Assembly (NCBI RefSeq): GCF_900109945.1
Contig: NZ_FOBX01000006.1
Coordinates: 372,001 to 436,000 of the forward strand
DNA: 64,000 nt
Direction: 5' to 3'
DNA from: Bradyrhizobium sp. OK095
GTDB lineage: Bacteria > Pseudomonadota > Alphaproteobacteria > Rhizobiales > Xanthobacteraceae
The translations under genes and the position numbers were made by a program. This document shows, piece by piece, positions 1 through 7,842 of the stretch. Under the pieces are notes generated by a model, which made no database searches, was not told the origin of the DNA, and saw nothing but the letters and a program-made list of their open reading frames with translations. How positions within the stretch are numbered: position 1 is the first letter of the stretch; every line of letters begins with the position of its first letter.

Positions 1-260
1 TCGAGCGACTTCAGCTGGCCGATCGCGCCGGTGTAGTCGTGGTTGTCGTAGATCGTGGTGTAGGCGGTGCGATAGGCCGCGAGGAATTTCGGATCGCTGA
101 TGGAGGAGCTCTTCTTCTTGCCCTTCTTGGACGAAGAGTCCGACTTCGGGGGCGACGAAGGCTCGTCACTGCCGGCGGCGTAAGCGCTGGACAGTACGGG
201 CGCGACCGCCAGCGTCATGGCGACAAGTCCCGGCACTACAAGCATTGAGAGTTTGCGCAT
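1..260 (-). CDS. Secreted small protein, C-terminus outside window (partial)
   Basis: The reading frame begins with ATG at 258-260 and runs off the left edge without a stop, so only about 86 residues are visible. The first 28 residues are a clear Sec signal peptide (basic start, hydrophobic core, ending SSAYAAG). A Ser/Lys-rich linker (SSKKGKKKSSS) follows, then an alpha-helical stretch with YRTAYTTIYDNNDYTGAI. That helical pattern resembles the first helix pair of a tetratricopeptide repeat, so a periplasmic TPR protein is plausible but not proven. The gene is divergent from the exported protein at 512. No function can be assigned from the visible part. Confidence 0.75.
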   Translation of the reverse strand, partial: MRKLSMLVVPGLVAMTLAVAPVLSSAYAAGSDEPSSPPKSDSSSKKGKKKSSSISDPKFLAAYRTAYTTIYDNHDYTGAIGQLKSL

Positions 261-368
261 CTAAGTTCTCCCGTATGGAACGTGGCGATCCTACACGATT
301 GCCCAAAGACCGGAACACCCATGGGGCAAAAACATTCCCGCATCGCACGATCTATTCACCCCGGCGCA

Positions 369-386
369 GATGACAAACTTGTCATC
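369..386. promoter_or_regulatory. Inverted repeat GATGACAA-AC-TTGTCATC, candidate operator
   Basis: Two perfect 8-bp arms separated by 2 bp lie in the divergent intergenic region, about 125 bp upstream of the start at 512 and about 110 bp upstream of the start at 260. The compact symmetry is typical of a dimeric repressor site. Its regulator is not identifiable here. Confidence 0.35.
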
Positions 387-511
387 CAGATGAACGGAAG
401 CCTGCAATCGGCTTCAGACTGGGTTCAGCGCGCCTCCCCTAGGCTCACACCTATGATCGAAGGGTCGGCAAGAGGGCGCCGCCTCAAGATCCTTCCAAGA
501 GGAGACACACC

Positions 512-910
512 ATGTTGAAGACCATTTCCGCAGCCTTGCTCGCCGCTTCCGTGATCGCAGCCCCGGCCTTCGCGGCCGAGGCCGGCAAGACCACCACGAC
601 CACGCCGGTGATCAAGGCCGACCAGAGCCAGACCAAGGTGTCGACCACCGCCGCGAAGCCGGATGCCGGCGTCAAGGCCGATGCCAAAACCTCCGCCGTG
701 AAGGCTTCCGATACGAAGCCCGCCGACGTCAAGGCGGACGCCAAGGTCGACACCAAGTCGAAGGCGATGAACGCGAACGCGGCGGTCACCCCCGACGAGC
801 ACAAGACCGTGCGCACCCATCGTCACCACTACAAGCATCTGTCGGCCAAGAAGTCGCTGAAGGCGCAGCCGGACATGACCAAGCCGGTGACCATCGAGAA
901 GCGCAGCTAA
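512..910 (+). CDS. Exported Ala/Lys/Thr-rich small protein
   Basis: This 132-residue protein has a Sec signal peptide (about residues 1-21, cleavage after AFA). The mature part is low-complexity, rich in Lys, Ala, Thr and Asp, with repeated KADAK and KPADVKADAK units. A histidine cluster (HRHHYKHL) lies near residues 104-111. A strong ribosome site (AAGAGGAGA) precedes the ATG, which supports the start. The composition resembles periplasmic acid-shock-like or metal-binding disordered proteins, but no family is recognised. The His cluster could bind metal; that is inference. A possible operator palindrome lies upstream at 369-386. Confidence 0.8.
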   Translation: MLKTISAALLAASVIAAPAFAAEAGKTTTTTPVIKADQSQTKVSTTAAKPDAGVKADAKTSAVKASDTKPADVKADAKVDTKSKAMNANAAVTPDEHKTVRTHRHHYKHLSAKKSLKAQPDMTKPVTIEKRS

Positions 911-1224
911 CGACTGATCCCGCGCGGCGGCATCCAGCATTGCCCCGCTGCCGCGCGCGGACTTCAGGCCCGGCCCGTTCGTCATGCCTCGTGCGAAAGC
1001 GCGAGGTGCTGGCGGCGGGCCGGTGCGTTTCGCGAGCCCAAACAAAAACCGCGAAAACAACCCCATGCACAGTAGCCGGTGTCAGCTGAATCAATGGCTT
1101 GATGGCGTTGTATTGCGGATTTTGCGAATCCGTTGACACGTCGGGCAAAACACCTCTAGACATGCATCATTGCAACCTTGGGCTGGAACGTCTTCCGAGT
1201 CTGTTCGAGCGGAGAGCGTGAGCT
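911..1224. other. Intergenic region, nothing recognised
   Basis: These 314 bp separate the exported protein at 512-910 from the lipoprotein at 1225. I see no convincing ORF, tRNA or strong terminator hairpin. Confidence 0.5.
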
Positions 1225-1659
1225 GTGGGGCGATCGGCGAAACGTGCGGTGAGCTTGGTCTTGATCCTAGCATTGCCGCTGGCGCTGGCGGGCTGTTTTG
1301 GCAGCGACGGTGACCGCCCATCCCTGATGGAGGGGACCCAGGCCGGAGGGCCGCAGCCGTTTCCCGACAATTTCCGCAGTGACACGCTGGCCTTGATGCG
1401 CAGCTATCTGAACAATCCCGTCGGCGTACGCGAGGCCAGCATGGCCGAGCCGGTGCTGCGCGAGATCGGCGGGCGGCAGTTCTACGTGAGCTGCCTGCGC
1501 TTCACCCCGCGTGAGACTGACGGCAGTTACAAGGGCGTTCGGGAGCGCGCCGTGATCTTCGTCAACGGACGGGCGGACCGCGTCTTTGACCGCGCTGGCG
1601 AACTCTGCACCGGCGCGGTTTACGCACCCTTTCCGGAACTTGAAAAGATGACGCGGTAG
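1225..1659 (+). CDS. Putative lipoprotein
   Basis: The 144-residue protein starts at GTG. Its N-terminus is a lipoprotein signal: basic residues, a hydrophobic run, and a lipobox ending LAGC at residue 23, which would be lipidated and membrane-anchored. The mature part has PFPDNFRSD, then a soluble domain containing YVSCLRF and VIFVNGRADRVFDR and ending in a segment with one further Cys (GELCTGA). Two Cys in the mature domain could form a disulfide. No enzyme motif is visible. Small lipoproteins of this layout are common in Bradyrhizobium and largely uncharacterised. It is transcribed alone. Confidence 0.8.
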   Translation: MGRSAKRAVSLVLILALPLALAGCFGSDGDRPSLMEGTQAGGPQPFPDNFRSDTLALMRSYLNNPVGVREASMAEPVLREIGGRQFYVSCLRFTPRETDGSYKGVRERAVIFVNGRADRVFDRAGELCTGAVYAPFPELEKMTR

Positions 1660-1955
1660 CGCAAAGCCCGCCTTCATCGCCCGGTGCTAGAACAGAGGCC
1701 ACCGGAGCCGCTGGATCACATTTCGGCGAGCTTTGAACGGGGTGGTTTGCCTCGCGACAAATCGTTACGGCAGGCCTCGTAACAGGCAGGCCTTGCGCCC
1801 ACCATAATATGTGTCGGCGCAAGCAGACGTGACGGAACAAAATCGCGTTGTTGCCGCCCTGTCACAGTTACGAACGATCAACGTTCCGGCATCGCCGCGA
1901 AGCAACCCAATTCACGCCACGTTGTTTCCTGAGTGTCGTAAATGAAAGAACGGGG

Positions 1956-2669
1956 ATGACCATGAAGACGATTTTGCTCGGTGCAGCAGCTTTGCTGGCG
2001 CTGGCGGCACCGGCCGCCGCAGCCGACATGCAGCCGCGCACGTACACCAAGGCCCCGGCCTATACGCCGCCGCAGCTGATCTACAACTGGACCGGTTTCT
2101 ACATCGGCGGCCATGTCGGCGGCGCGTTCGCCGGCGATAGCAGCTTCCAGTCCAGCGACGCCCGCTTCCTGGGCGGTGTGCAGGGTGGCTTCGACTACCA
2201 GTTCGCGCCCAATTGGGTGGTGGGTATCGAGGCCCAGTATTCCTGGCTGCCGACTAACAACAACGGTGTCACGTTCCCGCTGGGTACGCAGGTGACGTCG
2301 AACACCGACCAGCTCGGGTCGGTGACCGGCCGGATCGGCTATACCTGGGGCCCGGCGCTGGTCTACGCCAAGGGCGGTTACGCCTGGCGCAATGGCGGTC
2401 TTGGCGTCAACGTCGCCGGTGTGCCGCAGGCCTTCACCGCCACCGGCAACAACAAGGACGGCTACACCGTCGGCGCCGGCCTCGAATACATGTTCGCGCC
2501 GAACTGGTCGGCCAAGGCCGAGTACCAGTACTACAACTTTGGCAGCACAACGATCACCTCCGGCCCGGCCGACGTCGTCGGCGTTCGGGGTCGGGAGGAC
2601 GAGCATACCGTCAAGGTCGGTGTGAACTACCGCTTCGGCTGGGGCGGTCCGGCAGCCTCGCGCTACTGA
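1956..2669 (+). CDS. Outer-membrane beta-barrel protein (Omp25/31-like)
   Basis: From ATG 1956 the protein has 237 residues. The open frame extends further upstream, but only this start (or ATG 1962) directly precedes the signal peptide, which ends in PAAAAD. The mature part begins with an aromatic/proline-rich segment and then NWTGFYIGGHVGG, the N-terminal hallmark of rhizobial and Brucella Omp25/Omp31-type eight-strand barrels. Alternating amphipathic strands follow (VTGRIGYTWG, VYAKGGYAW, YTVGAGLEYMF, AKAEYQYYNFG), and the C-terminal strand ends VGVNYRFGW. Such proteins sit in the outer membrane and stabilise the envelope; specific transport is not shown. A Rho-independent terminator follows at 2741. 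Confidence 0.9.
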   Translation: MTMKTILLGAAALLALAAPAAAADMQPRTYTKAPAYTPPQLIYNWTGFYIGGHVGGAFAGDSSFQSSDARFLGGVQGGFDYQFAPNWVVGIEAQYSWLPTNNNGVTFPLGTQVTSNTDQLGSVTGRIGYTWGPALVYAKGGYAWRNGGLGVNVAGVPQAFTATGNNKDGYTVGAGLEYMFAPNWSAKAEYQYYNFGSTTITSGPADVVGVRGREDEHTVKVGVNYRFGWGGPAASRY

Positions 2670-2692
2670 CCCGCCAGCGGCGATCCAAAGGC

Positions 2693-2740
2693 AATCCAGG
2701 ATCTGACCAATCCAGGATCTGACCAATTCAAGATCTGAAA
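2693..2740. repeat. Three tandem copies of a 16-bp unit
   Basis: The unit AATCCAGGATCTGACC occurs at 2693-2708 and 2709-2724 without change, and at 2725-2740 in diverged form (AATTCAAGATCTGAAA). It lies between the barrel stop codon and the terminator, so it would be in the mRNA 3' UTR. Confidence 0.85.
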
Positions 2741-2769
2741 AAGGCCGGCTTCCCGCCGGCCTTTCGTTT
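2741..2769 (+). terminator. Rho-independent terminator of the barrel gene
   Basis: A stem AAAGGCCGGC / GCCGGCCTTT with a short TTCCC loop is followed by CGTTTT. It sits 72 bp after the stop codon of the barrel gene. Confidence 0.75.
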
Positions 2770-2999
2770 TCCGGCCTGTTGTTTTCCAAGGCCTTGTTTG
2801 TTTCCAAGCCCTTGTTCGCCAGCCTCTTGTTTGCTTTGCGTGAACCATCTGGCGCGTCATTTGCAAGCAAACATTCCGGCGCGCGCTTTCTCACGCGTGT
2901 CATGGGGCTGGCGTAAAGCAAAAATAATTTTTGCGACTTACGGAACTCGTGCTCCGGAAGGCGTTATATGAGAATTACCGGGCTGGTGGGACGACGGAC

Positions 3000-3242
3000 A
3001 TGCGTATCTTGATGTCGGCTGGTGTGCTCTCGTGCTTCATTTCCTTGCCATGCGCTGCACAGACAATCCTCAAGTCCGAGCCTCTGATGCTGGCACCCTA
3101 TGAGGTGGCCTTCGTCAAGGACGCCTCCTGTCCGTCGGGCAAGGTGCTGAAGGTGACGGGCGCGATCCGCGGACTGCACCGCCGCAAGGCCTGTGTGGCT
3201 CTGGCCGGCGAGCAGGCGTCACTGGCAACAGCGACCCCCTGA
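3000..3242 (+). CDS. Small secreted protein, possibly DUF6719-type
   Basis: The frame is open from 2931, but ATG 3000 directly precedes a signal peptide (MRILMSAGVLSCF...AAQ), giving 80 residues. The mature part contains a PYEVAFVKDASCPSGKVLKV segment followed by a basic RGLHRRKAC stretch, with two cysteines. This layout (a short exported protein with a CPxGxxxxVTG core) fits what I recall of a small uncharacterised family common in Bradyrhizobium (DUF6719). The assignment is from memory and moderate. No neighbour suggests a role. Confidence 0.65.
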   Translation: MRILMSAGVLSCFISLPCAAQTILKSEPLMLAPYEVAFVKDASCPSGKVLKVTGAIRGLHRRKACVALAGEQASLATATP

Positions 3243-3265
3243 GGCCACTTCCGGCCGGTCGGATC

Positions 3266-3520
3266 TCAGGAATTCAGCGGAAGCTCCATCCTGGACTGCC
3301 GTTCAGCCTCGGCCTTGTTCCTGGCGGGGTCCTCGCCTTGGGCGGCCCGGCAGGGCTTGATCTCGTAATCATTGTCGAGCACGCGGCGCGGCCCGTGGCG
3401 ATCGTCGTCCGTGCTGACGTCCACGACGAGGCCGCTTCGCTCCGCGAGCCCCCAGACGTCGGCCTCATCGGGATAGGCCTTGCTGATTTGGGCGTCGTTG
3501 CAGAACAGGGCGTAGGGCAT
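3266..3520 (-). CDS. Conserved hypothetical protein (84 aa)
   Basis: This soluble 84-residue protein starts MPYALFCNDAQISKAYP and has an acidic middle (EADVWGLAERSGLVVDVS) and a VLDNDYEIKPC core. It has no signal peptide or membrane segment. The pattern is one I associate with small conserved proteins in Bradyrhizobium and Rhodopseudomonas genomes of unknown role. It faces away from the small secreted gene upstream. No catalytic motif is visible. Confidence 0.7.
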   Translation of the reverse strand: MPYALFCNDAQISKAYPDEADVWGLAERSGLVVDVSTDDDRHGPRRVLDNDYEIKPCRAAQGEDPARNKAEAERQSRMELPLNS

Positions 3521-3694
3521 TCTTTCCGCTCCGGGAAAGCGCGTTAACGACCTCGCCGAAGAGGGGTTCCGGCTCGATCACGGGGCCGTGATCACGAGGT
3601 GCGGCCGCCGGGCCCTGAGTCCTTAATGAGTCCTGAATCCCCCCAAAAAGAAACCTTGGGACTCATTTGCCGGAATCAGCAGATGTTTCCGGCC

Positions 3695-3802
3695 ATGACG
3701 ACCGACCTCAAAACCTGCTGCGGGCACATGCTGTTGCCACTGACGCTGGCACTGTTCGGCGCCTGTGCGGCCAATCTCTGGCTGGTGTGGTCGTGGTTGT
3801 AG
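3695..3802 (+). CDS. Possible 35-residue membrane peptide
   Basis: ATG 3695 opens a 35-codon frame, itself the tail of a longer frame open from 3599. It encodes MTTDLKTCCGH followed by one hydrophobic helix (MLLPLTLALFGACAANLWLV) and the stop. The single-helix form is typical of small membrane proteins, but there is no strong ribosome site, so the call is tentative. Confidence 0.3.
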   Translation: MTTDLKTCCGHMLLPLTLALFGACAANLWLVWSWL

Positions 3803-3824
3803 GGACCTGACTGATCCGCCGGCC

Positions 3825-4223
3825 TTATTCTTCGGCTGGCGGTCGAAGTGAGGGATCACGGATCGCGGCACGGAGCCTGGTCAGGGTCGCCGCGCAATAT
3901 TCTTCGCGTTCGCGCTCGAAGCGCTCCTGATGCCTGCGAAAATTGGCGATGCGGGCCTGCATTTCGGTGCGGAAATCGCCGCTGGTACGGGGCGGCGCGA
4001 CCATGACGGACGGGGGCGGGGGCGGTGCGGCGGCTGGCGGCGGTTCGATCTCGACCGTGAATCTCTCGACGGAAACAGTCTTTACGGCGACGGTCTCGAC
4101 CCATATGGCCGGTGCAGCCGCGGGGACTTCCGGCGGATGGAGGTCATCCTTCTTGCCGGTTACCGATTGGACGAAGGCCAACGTCTGCGCGATCAGTGCG
4201 TCGCGCTCCCTGATCCACTTCAT
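3825..4223 (-). CDS. Conserved hypothetical protein with proline-rich linker
   Basis: The 132-residue protein has three parts. The N-terminal helix (MKWIRERDALIAQTLAFVQ, residues 1-19) is followed by a Pro/Ala-rich middle with a run of prolines around residues 60-72, and by a strongly charged C-terminal helix (residues 82-125; RIANFRRHQERFEREREEYC) likely to form a coiled coil. There is no signal peptide. I do not recognise the family. The architecture suggests a cytoplasmic adaptor or structural protein; that is inference. Confidence 0.65.
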   Translation of the reverse strand: MKWIRERDALIAQTLAFVQSVTGKKDDLHPPEVPAAAPAIWVETVAVKTVSVERFTVEIEPPPAAAPPPPPSVMVAPPRTSGDFRTEMQARIANFRRHQERFEREREEYCAATLTRLRAAIRDPSLRPPAEE

Positions 4224-4327
4224 GGGTCACCCCTTGTTGGGGCCATTCCAGCAAAGCCCGAGGGACGAATCAAGAAGGCATCCTGCAAGGGATTGCATAT
4301 TTTTCCCGAGCGCCCGACAGTGCTGGC

Positions 4328-4492
4328 ATGGATGCCGGAAAAGAACGCTCGGACGAGGCGGAGGGCTTGCGGCTCGTTCGCGCCTTCCTGTCGCTGCCAC
4401 CCGACAGGCGGGCGGAGGTGATCGCCTTCGTCGAGGAGTTGGCGCGCGCGCATGCCCAGCCCGGGGAGGGCGAGGGTATCACCCCGACGTGA
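4328..4492 (+). CDS. Small helical protein (54 aa)
   Basis: ATG 4328 opens a 54-codon frame ending TGA 4490-4492. The product reads MDAGKERSDEAEGLRLVRAF then LSLPPDRRAEVIAFVEELA. This amphipathic two-helix pattern (RLVRAFLSLPxxxRAEVIxFVEELA) recurs in small proteins and C-terminal tails beside rhizobial XRE-type regulators. Its codons show the strong G/C third-position bias of real genes here. It is too short for most gene finders. No partner regulator is adjacent. Confidence 0.55.
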   Translation: MDAGKERSDEAEGLRLVRAFLSLPPDRRAEVIAFVEELARAHAQPGEGEGITPT

Positions 4493-4762
4493 GCGCTTTC
4501 GCTCGCGCGGATTGACGTTCGGCGCGACATCGACAGGCCTGCACTCGGAGATCTGCTTCTCAGAGGCGTGTCCAAAGACGGGCTCATGCCCAGCAAAACG
4601 GCTGAAGCTTACGTGAGGCTTACGGACCTGCTTCAAACAGTTAGTTTTCCGTAAGACGACGAAGCTCATTTGGCATTAATTTTTAACGTCCACAGGTTCC
4701 AATGGCGTTGCTGGGAATGCTTCGGTCATTGCAGACCGGACAAAAACAATTGGGCGGCTGAG

Positions 4763-6460
4763 ATGAGCTTTTTGAACAATCTGAAGATCGTATGGAAGGT
4801 CGCGCTGATCGTGACCGTGATGGGTTGCGCGATGATCGGCGTCGCCGCCTTCGGCACGCGCGAGCTCTCCGCGACGGTCGACGGATTCGGCGAGCTCAAT
4901 GCGGCACAATCGGCGGCGCTCAACCTCACCCGCGCCCAGCGCCGCGTCGAGACCTATCACGCGGCACTCTATGCGGTCTTCACCGAGTCGACCGAGGCTG
5001 GAAACGCCAATCGCCTCAAGGTCGCCAAGCAGAACCGCGATGAAATTCGCCAATACCTGGACGCGGCCGAGCAGGACGATCCGACGCGGACCACCGAGAT
5101 CAAGAGCCTCAGCGATCAGTTGAAGGCCGTCTTTGCCGGCTGCGACCCGGTGCTTCAGGCCGGTTCGCAGGCAAGCAGCCCCGAGGAAAACACCGCGGCC
5201 GCCAATCGTGCGCATAAGGAATGTGACCCGCTGATCGACGCGGGTTTGGAGCGCGTCGCCAAGTTCACGGGCGAAGTGTCCAAGGTTGTTGCGCAGCGCA
5301 AGGAGATCATCAACCGCGATGCCAAATCCGCGACCTGGACCGTGACGGGCGTCAGCGCCGGTGGCCTGCTTATGGGAATAGTGATCGCGCTCTTCATCGG
5401 CCTCAAGGCGATGTCGCAGCCGATCGCGCGCCTCAAGCTCGCCATGGAAGGCCTCGCCCGCAACGATTTCAAGATCGAGGTGCCCGAGAAGGACCGCAGC
5501 GACGAGATCGGCGACATGGCCAAGACCGTCGAAATCTTCAAGACCAACGGCCTCGAGGTCGAGCGCCTCAAGGCGGCGCAGGTCGAAGTCGAGCGGAAGG
5601 CCGCCGAGCAGCGCAAGCGCGACATGGTCGACCTGGCCGACGGTTTTGAGCGTGCGGTCGGAGAAATCATCGAGACCGTCGGATCCGCCTCCACCGAGCT
5701 CGAAGCATCGTCCTCGACGTTGGCTTCCACGGCGCAGCGCGCGCAGGAGCTGACCTCGGTTGTCGTGATGGCTTCGGGCGAGGCCACCGGCAACGTGCAG
5801 TCGGTCGCGACCGCCACGGAGGAGCTGTCCTCCTCGGTCAACGAGATCAGCCGCCAGGTGCAGGAATCCGCGCGGATGGCCGGCGAAGCCGTCACGCAGG
5901 CCCGCACCACGACCGAGCGCGTCAGCGAGCTCTCGGTCGCGGCCACGCGCATCGGCGACGTCGTCGAACTGATCAACACCATTGCCGGCCAGACCAATCT
6001 TCTGGCGCTGAACGCCACGATCGAGGCGGCGCGCGCCGGCGAAGCCGGTCGCGGTTTTGCGGTCGTTGCCGCCGAGGTGAAGACGCTGGCCGAGCAGACC
6101 GCCAAGGCGACCGGCGAGATCAGCCAGCAGATTTCCGGCATCCAGACCGCGACCCAGGAATCGGTCAACGCGATCCGCGACATCTCCGCGACGATCGAGC
6201 GGCTGTCGGAAGTGTCGTCGACCATTGCCGCGGCCGTCGAGGAGCAGGGCGCCGCGACCCAGGAGATCTCGCGCAACGTGCAGCAGGCCGCGCACGGCAC
6301 CCAGCAGGTCTCCACCAACATCACCGACGTGCAGCGCGGCGCGGCCGAGACCGGCTCGGCCTCATCGCAGGTGCTCTCGACCGCCAAAATGCTGGCGACC
6401 GACAGCAACCGGCTGAAGGACGAAGTCGGAAAATTCCTCCGCACGGTGCGCGCCGCCTGA
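4763..6460 (+). CDS. Methyl-accepting chemotaxis protein
   Basis: The 565-residue product starts at ATG 4763; the 31 codons upstream lack any membrane character. Order: TM1 (about 12-31), a helical periplasmic sensor domain (32-190), TM2 (192-214), a HAMP linker (215-268), then a long signalling coiled coil with the conserved hairpin tip (residues 405-436; INTIAGQTNLLALNATIEAA and RAGEAGRGFAVVAAEVK). The periplasmic domain contains two Cys (about 127 and 154) that may pair. The final residues lack a CheR/CheB-binding pentapeptide. It would signal through CheA/CheW to flagella; no other che gene is near, so it is an orphan receptor and its ligand is unknown. Confidence 0.93.
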   Translation: MSFLNNLKIVWKVALIVTVMGCAMIGVAAFGTRELSATVDGFGELNAAQSAALNLTRAQRRVETYHAALYAVFTESTEAGNANRLKVAKQNRDEIRQYLDAAEQDDPTRTTEIKSLSDQLKAVFAGCDPVLQAGSQASSPEENTAAANRAHKECDPLIDAGLERVAKFTGEVSKVVAQRKEIINRDAKSATWTVTGVSAGGLLMGIVIALFIGLKAMSQPIARLKLAMEGLARNDFKIEVPEKDRSDEIGDMAKTVEIFKTNGLEVERLKAAQVEVERKAAEQRKRDMVDLADGFERAVGEIIETVGSASTELEASSSTLASTAQRAQELTSVVVMASGEATGNVQSVATATEELSSSVNEISRQVQESARMAGEAVTQARTTTERVSELSVAATRIGDVVELINTIAGQTNLLALNATIEAARAGEAGRGFAVVAAEVKTLAEQTAKATGEISQQISGIQTATQESVNAIRDISATIERLSEVSSTIAAAVEEQGAATQEISRNVQQAAHGTQQVSTNITDVQRGAAETGSASSQVLSTAKMLATDSNRLKDEVGKFLRTVRAA

Positions 6461-6498
6461 GCCGGCGCGGCGGCATCCGTCCGCCGCACCGACAGCGC

Positions 6499-6609
6499 CT
6501 ATTGCAGCAGGACTGCAAGAACGACGACGAACAGCACGGCCGTCATGATGACGGCCGTCACCGCACCGGCGACCATTTTGGCTTTCTCGTTGGCGGTGGT
6601 GGGGCGCAT
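6499..6609 (-). CDS. Small single-pass membrane protein (36 aa)
   Basis: On the minus strand ATG 6607-6609 opens a 36-codon frame ending TAG at 6499-6501. It encodes MRPTTANEKAKMVAGAV followed by a hydrophobic helix (TAVIMTAVLFVVVLAVLLQ). The basic N-terminus and single helix suit an inner-membrane peptide. It lies convergent with the chemoreceptor. No clear ribosome site is seen, so confidence is moderate. Confidence 0.45.
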   Translation of the reverse strand: MRPTTANEKAKMVAGAVTAVIMTAVLFVVVLAVLLQ

Positions 6610-6691
6610 CGGACAAACACTGGACGGTTGACGCAAGCAGGTTCGCTGGCGGAGAGTTTCCGCCAAGACGCTCTGCCTGTACAGTACGCCC

Positions 6692-7429
6692 GTGACGGAA
6701 GTTCAACTCACGGCTCGCCCGATGATCGCCAATCGTCCACCCGTGCTCGCCCATGAGCGGTTCGTCGCCGATCGCGTCAATTTCACGGGCCTCGATCTCG
6801 CCGCGCGGTTCGAGCGGATCGCGCGGACGAATCTGTGGGGCGCGGCCAGCTCGGTGTCGGGCCTCGGCTCCGAGGACCCCGCCACCGCCGCGATCCGGGA
6901 CGCGCTTCCTCAACTGATGCAACGGCTCGGTGTACGCTCGCTGCTCGATGCGCCCTGCGGCGATGCCGGCTGGATCGGCCGCATGACGCTCGACATCGAC
7001 TACACCGGCATCGACATCGTGCCGTCGCTGATCGCGGCCAACCGCGGACGTGTGGCCCGCGGCGAATTGTCCGGTCGTTTCCTCGTTGCGGACATCACGC
7101 GCGATGCGCTGCCGCAGGCCGACTTGATCCTTTGCCGGGATTGTCTGGTGCATCTGGGGTTCGACAACATCGCCCGTGCCGTCGAAAACTTTCGCGCCAG
7201 CGGCGCGCGCTTCCTGCTGGCCACGACGTTTCCCGAATGGGACGGCAATCGCGACTGCGAGGACGGCGACTGGCGCGCACTGAGCATGGAAAAGGCGCCG
7301 TTCGACTGGCCGGTGCCGCGCGAACTGATCAACGAGCGCTGCGAGGAGGGTGTCGGCGGCTGGCGCGACAAGAGCCTTGGGCTATGGCGGCTGGACGAAT
7401 TGCCGGATCATGGGCCTGTGCGCGCCTGA
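6692..7429 (+). CDS. Class I SAM-dependent methyltransferase
   Basis: The 245-residue protein carries the SAM-binding motif I as LLDAPCGDAGW (about residues 84-94), then the acidic motif II (YTGIDIVPSL) and motif IV/V features (ADLILCRDCLVHL). The C-terminal part (TTFPEWDGNRD...WPVPRELINE) resembles methyltransferases of the family often found beside sugar-modification genes. The length fits a single Rossmann domain. The substrate cannot be inferred; the gene is not in an obvious operon. The first ten residues before MIANRPP may be an over-extended start. Confidence 0.85.
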   Translation: MTEVQLTARPMIANRPPVLAHERFVADRVNFTGLDLAARFERIARTNLWGAASSVSGLGSEDPATAAIRDALPQLMQRLGVRSLLDAPCGDAGWIGRMTLDIDYTGIDIVPSLIAANRGRVARGELSGRFLVADITRDALPQADLILCRDCLVHLGFDNIARAVENFRASGARFLLATTFPEWDGNRDCEDGDWRALSMEKAPFDWPVPRELINERCEEGVGGWRDKSLGLWRLDELPDHGPVRA

Positions 7430-7450
7430 TGTGACAAGGTGTTGCGGCCG

Positions 7451-7717
7451 TCAACGCCGAGACTTGCGACAGGGCAGGACCAGCACCATTGCGGCGGTTT
7501 GCCTGACGACACTTTCGACCGCGACCGCGATCTGCGTACTGTATTTGGCGCTGATCACGCCCGCCATGTACTCGCTGCTGGCATAGGCGATCACGACGCC
7601 ACCGGACAATTCCGCGCAGCGAAAGCCCTGAAGGTAGGTGTCGTAGGTCTTGGCACCGAGCATGAAATTGAGCTTGGCTTGAATGGCGAAGTCCTCGTTG
7701 TCGGTCAAAATGGGCAT
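7451..7717 (-). CDS. Stand-alone DnaA domain-I-like protein
   Basis: I start the protein at ATG 7717 (88 residues), because the 28 codons upstream look non-coding. The core, residues 17-66, reads LGAKTYDTYLQGFRCAELSG, then VVIAYASSEYMAGVISAKYS. This follows the spacing of the DnaA N-terminal domain I (LxxxxFxxWIxPLxAxLxxxxLxLxAPNxFVxxWVxxKYxxxI): hydrophobic positions, a small residue where A-P-N occurs, and the conserved KY near the end. There is no AAA+ or DNA-binding domain. Domain I mediates DnaA self-association and DiaA/DnaB contact, so a modulator of replication initiation is conceivable. This is inference from pattern matching. Confidence 0.6.
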   Translation of the reverse strand: MPILTDNEDFAIQAKLNFMLGAKTYDTYLQGFRCAELSGGVVIAYASSEYMAGVISAKYSTQIAVAVESVVRQTAAMVLVLPCRKSRR

Positions 7718-7842
7718 GCACACTCCGACTTCTGTGCTCCGAGATACGGAGCGGGCCGGTTGGCGTTGTGCATGGGGGCATTTAAACTCCGGCGGAACCA
7801 AATGCCGGGTGGGCGCCAGCGTGAGGAAACGGAGTGTGTTCG

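Larger units (their letters stand above)
2670..2999. other. Intergenic region with tandem repeat and terminator
   Basis: This 330-bp gap holds a three-copy 16-bp repeat (2693-2740), a GC-rich terminator (2741-2769), and then imperfect TTTCCAAGSCCTTG-like repeats to about 2830. The remainder is the promoter side of the small gene at 3000. Confidence 0.7.

Noticed and set aside
4676..6489. Two long minus-strand frames opposite the chemoreceptor
   Set aside because: Both are codon-bias shadows of the heptad-repeat coding sequence.
6536..6558. Perfect 11-bp inverted repeat ACGGCCGTCAT/ATGACGGCCGT
   Set aside because: It falls inside the 36-residue membrane ORF and is explained by its TAVIMTAV codons, though a terminator role cannot be excluded.
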